A stretch of 6,246 nucleotides of DNA, taken from positions 1-6,246 of the forward strand of contig JAEDJU010000078.1 of the NCBI GenBank assembly GCA_016296195.1. Reading direction: 5' to 3'. A model generated the notes under the pieces. That model had not been told where the DNA came from. It worked only from the letters and a program-made list of their open reading frames with translations, and ran no database searches. Positions 5,590 to 6,246 of the stretch are shown here, one piece after another. Each line of letters begins with the position of its first letter. Position 1 is the first letter of the stretch. A program made the translations under genes and the position numbers. This DNA comes from Candidatus Methanomethylophilaceae archaeon. Lineage in GTDB: Archaea > Thermoplasmatota > Thermoplasmata > Methanomassiliicoccales > Methanomethylophilaceae.

Positions 5590-6246
5590 CAAAACCGACC
5601 CCATGGGCCGGTCTTCCCATCCCAGATCTTCCTTGTGAATGGGAGGAGTATCAGGTAGTAGAGAGTCTTGGACATGGAGAAGACACGCATCTCCATCGTC
5701 CTGTCATCTATCTCCCTGAGGAACTCATGGGCTATGGAACCGGAATAGACCCTTTTGTATTCTTTATACCCGACGAAAGCCATCTGACGCATCAAACGCT
5801 CCAACATGCGTCTTCTGAAACCATCATATTGGTCCGGACATCTCTCCCGGACGAACTCGGACATCCTGCGGGCGGTGTTCTCGATAGATTCCGCCTCAGC
5901 ACCCCTGTGTGCCTGCGTGGCCGAACCGCCCAGCTTGTAGTACACATAGAGAGGCTTGCCGTAGTAGACGACCCTGTCCGATACGACTAGGGAGCGGATC
6001 GTCTGCTCGATATCCTCAGCCGCACCATGGTTGTAAAAGAAGGCATCGCCTGATTCGAAGATCGATGCCCTTTGGATACGGGACCAGGAATACACTGGAA
6101 GCTCTGAGAACCTCCCCACGGCGGAATGACCGTCGTAGACCTCGATCCCATAATCGCGATCCTCTATCTCAGGAACTATGGGGTCACATTCCTGGAAATG
6201 ATTGCAGAAGACCATGTCCGCATCATTCTCATCCATTATACGGATG
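5589..6246 (-). CDS. Family 2 glycosyltransferase, C-terminal part (cut by right edge)
   Basis: This is the C-terminal half of a GT-A-fold family 2 glycosyltransferase, which transfers a sugar from a nucleotide-sugar donor in the cytoplasm, probably onto a lipid-linked or surface glycan. The reading frame is open to the right edge (I-R-I before the first methionine at 6236), so the start is missing and that methionine is internal. Counting from it, NDADMVFCN (4-12) matches the family's 'aDiv.cn' strand, VYSWSRIQRAS (48-58) the 'vw.Klyr.s' acceptor segment, and AEDIEQT (73-79) the conserved ED motif with the likely catalytic base; YYGKPLYVYYKLGGSATQ (91-108) is the typical 'plY.Y..r.gSit' region. 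The nucleotide-binding DxD half lies outside. A helical, basic tail with the hydrophobic patch TLYYLILLPF (191-200) may touch the membrane. Its stop overlaps the next gene's ATG by one base, making it first of the visible four-gene operon. Confidence 0.88.
   Translation of the reverse strand, partial: IRIMDENDADMVFCNHFQECDPIVPEIEDRDYGIEVYDGHSAVGRFSELPVYSWSRIQRASIFESGDAFFYNHGAAEDIEQTIRSLVVSDRVVYYGKPLYVYYKLGGSATQAHRGAEAESIENTARRMSEFVRERCPDQYDGFRRRMLERLMRQMAFVGYKEYKRVYSGSIAHEFLREIDDRTMEMRVFSMSKTLYYLILLPFTRKIWDGKTGPWGRF

Noticed and set aside
1..6246. Search for defence system, CRISPR array, insertion sequence, tRNA or riboswitch
   Set aside because: No repeat array, transposase, terminal inverted repeats, tRNA-like fold or long structured leader was seen; genes cover nearly all of the window.

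Overview
The window reads as archaeal DNA of moderate GC content. It carries an archaeal elongation factor 1-beta gene behind a small four-CxxC zinc-finger gene, a single-domain DUF89 protein, TATA-box promoters and strong AGGAGG-type ribosome binding sites. Together with the style of the proteins, this fits Thermoplasmatota, most likely a Methanomassiliicoccales-type methanogen. The lineage is my inference and is only moderately secure; 'archaeon' is firm.

Left part (1-1070, minus strand): a DUF89 metal-dependent phosphatase-like gene is followed after one base by a sugar-phosphate nucleotidyltransferase gene that runs off the left edge. The last codons of the DUF89 gene supply the ribosome binding site of the nucleotidyltransferase, so the two are almost certainly co-transcribed and coupled.

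Middle (1071-1637): a 92-bp divergent promoter region separates the DUF89 gene from a plus-strand bicistron of zinc-finger protein and aEF1B. The plus-strand TATA box lies so close to the zinc-finger ATG that its mRNA is probably leaderless. The bicistron ends at a small GAAA-loop hairpin filling most of the 22-bp gap to the converging flippase gene.

Right part (1638-6246, minus strand, about 4.6 kb): four tightly packed genes are read right to left: a family 2 glycosyltransferase (cut by the right edge), a polytopic GT-C-like membrane glycosyltransferase, a membrane-anchored extracellular protein of unknown function, and a Wzx/MATE-like polysaccharide flippase. They overlap by 1 and 4 bases at the first two junctions, and the third junction has a ribosome binding site built over the upstream stop codon. 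This looks like a cell-surface glycan assembly operon: cytoplasmic sugar addition, a lipid-linked-sugar transferase acting on the outer face, an exported protein of unknown role, and a lipid-linked glycan flippase. The nucleotidyltransferase at the left may supply activated sugar to such a pathway. The most interesting unknown is the extracellular protein at 3212-4237. No tRNA, rRNA, CRISPR or mobile element was seen, and no gene-free stretch exceeds 100 bases.
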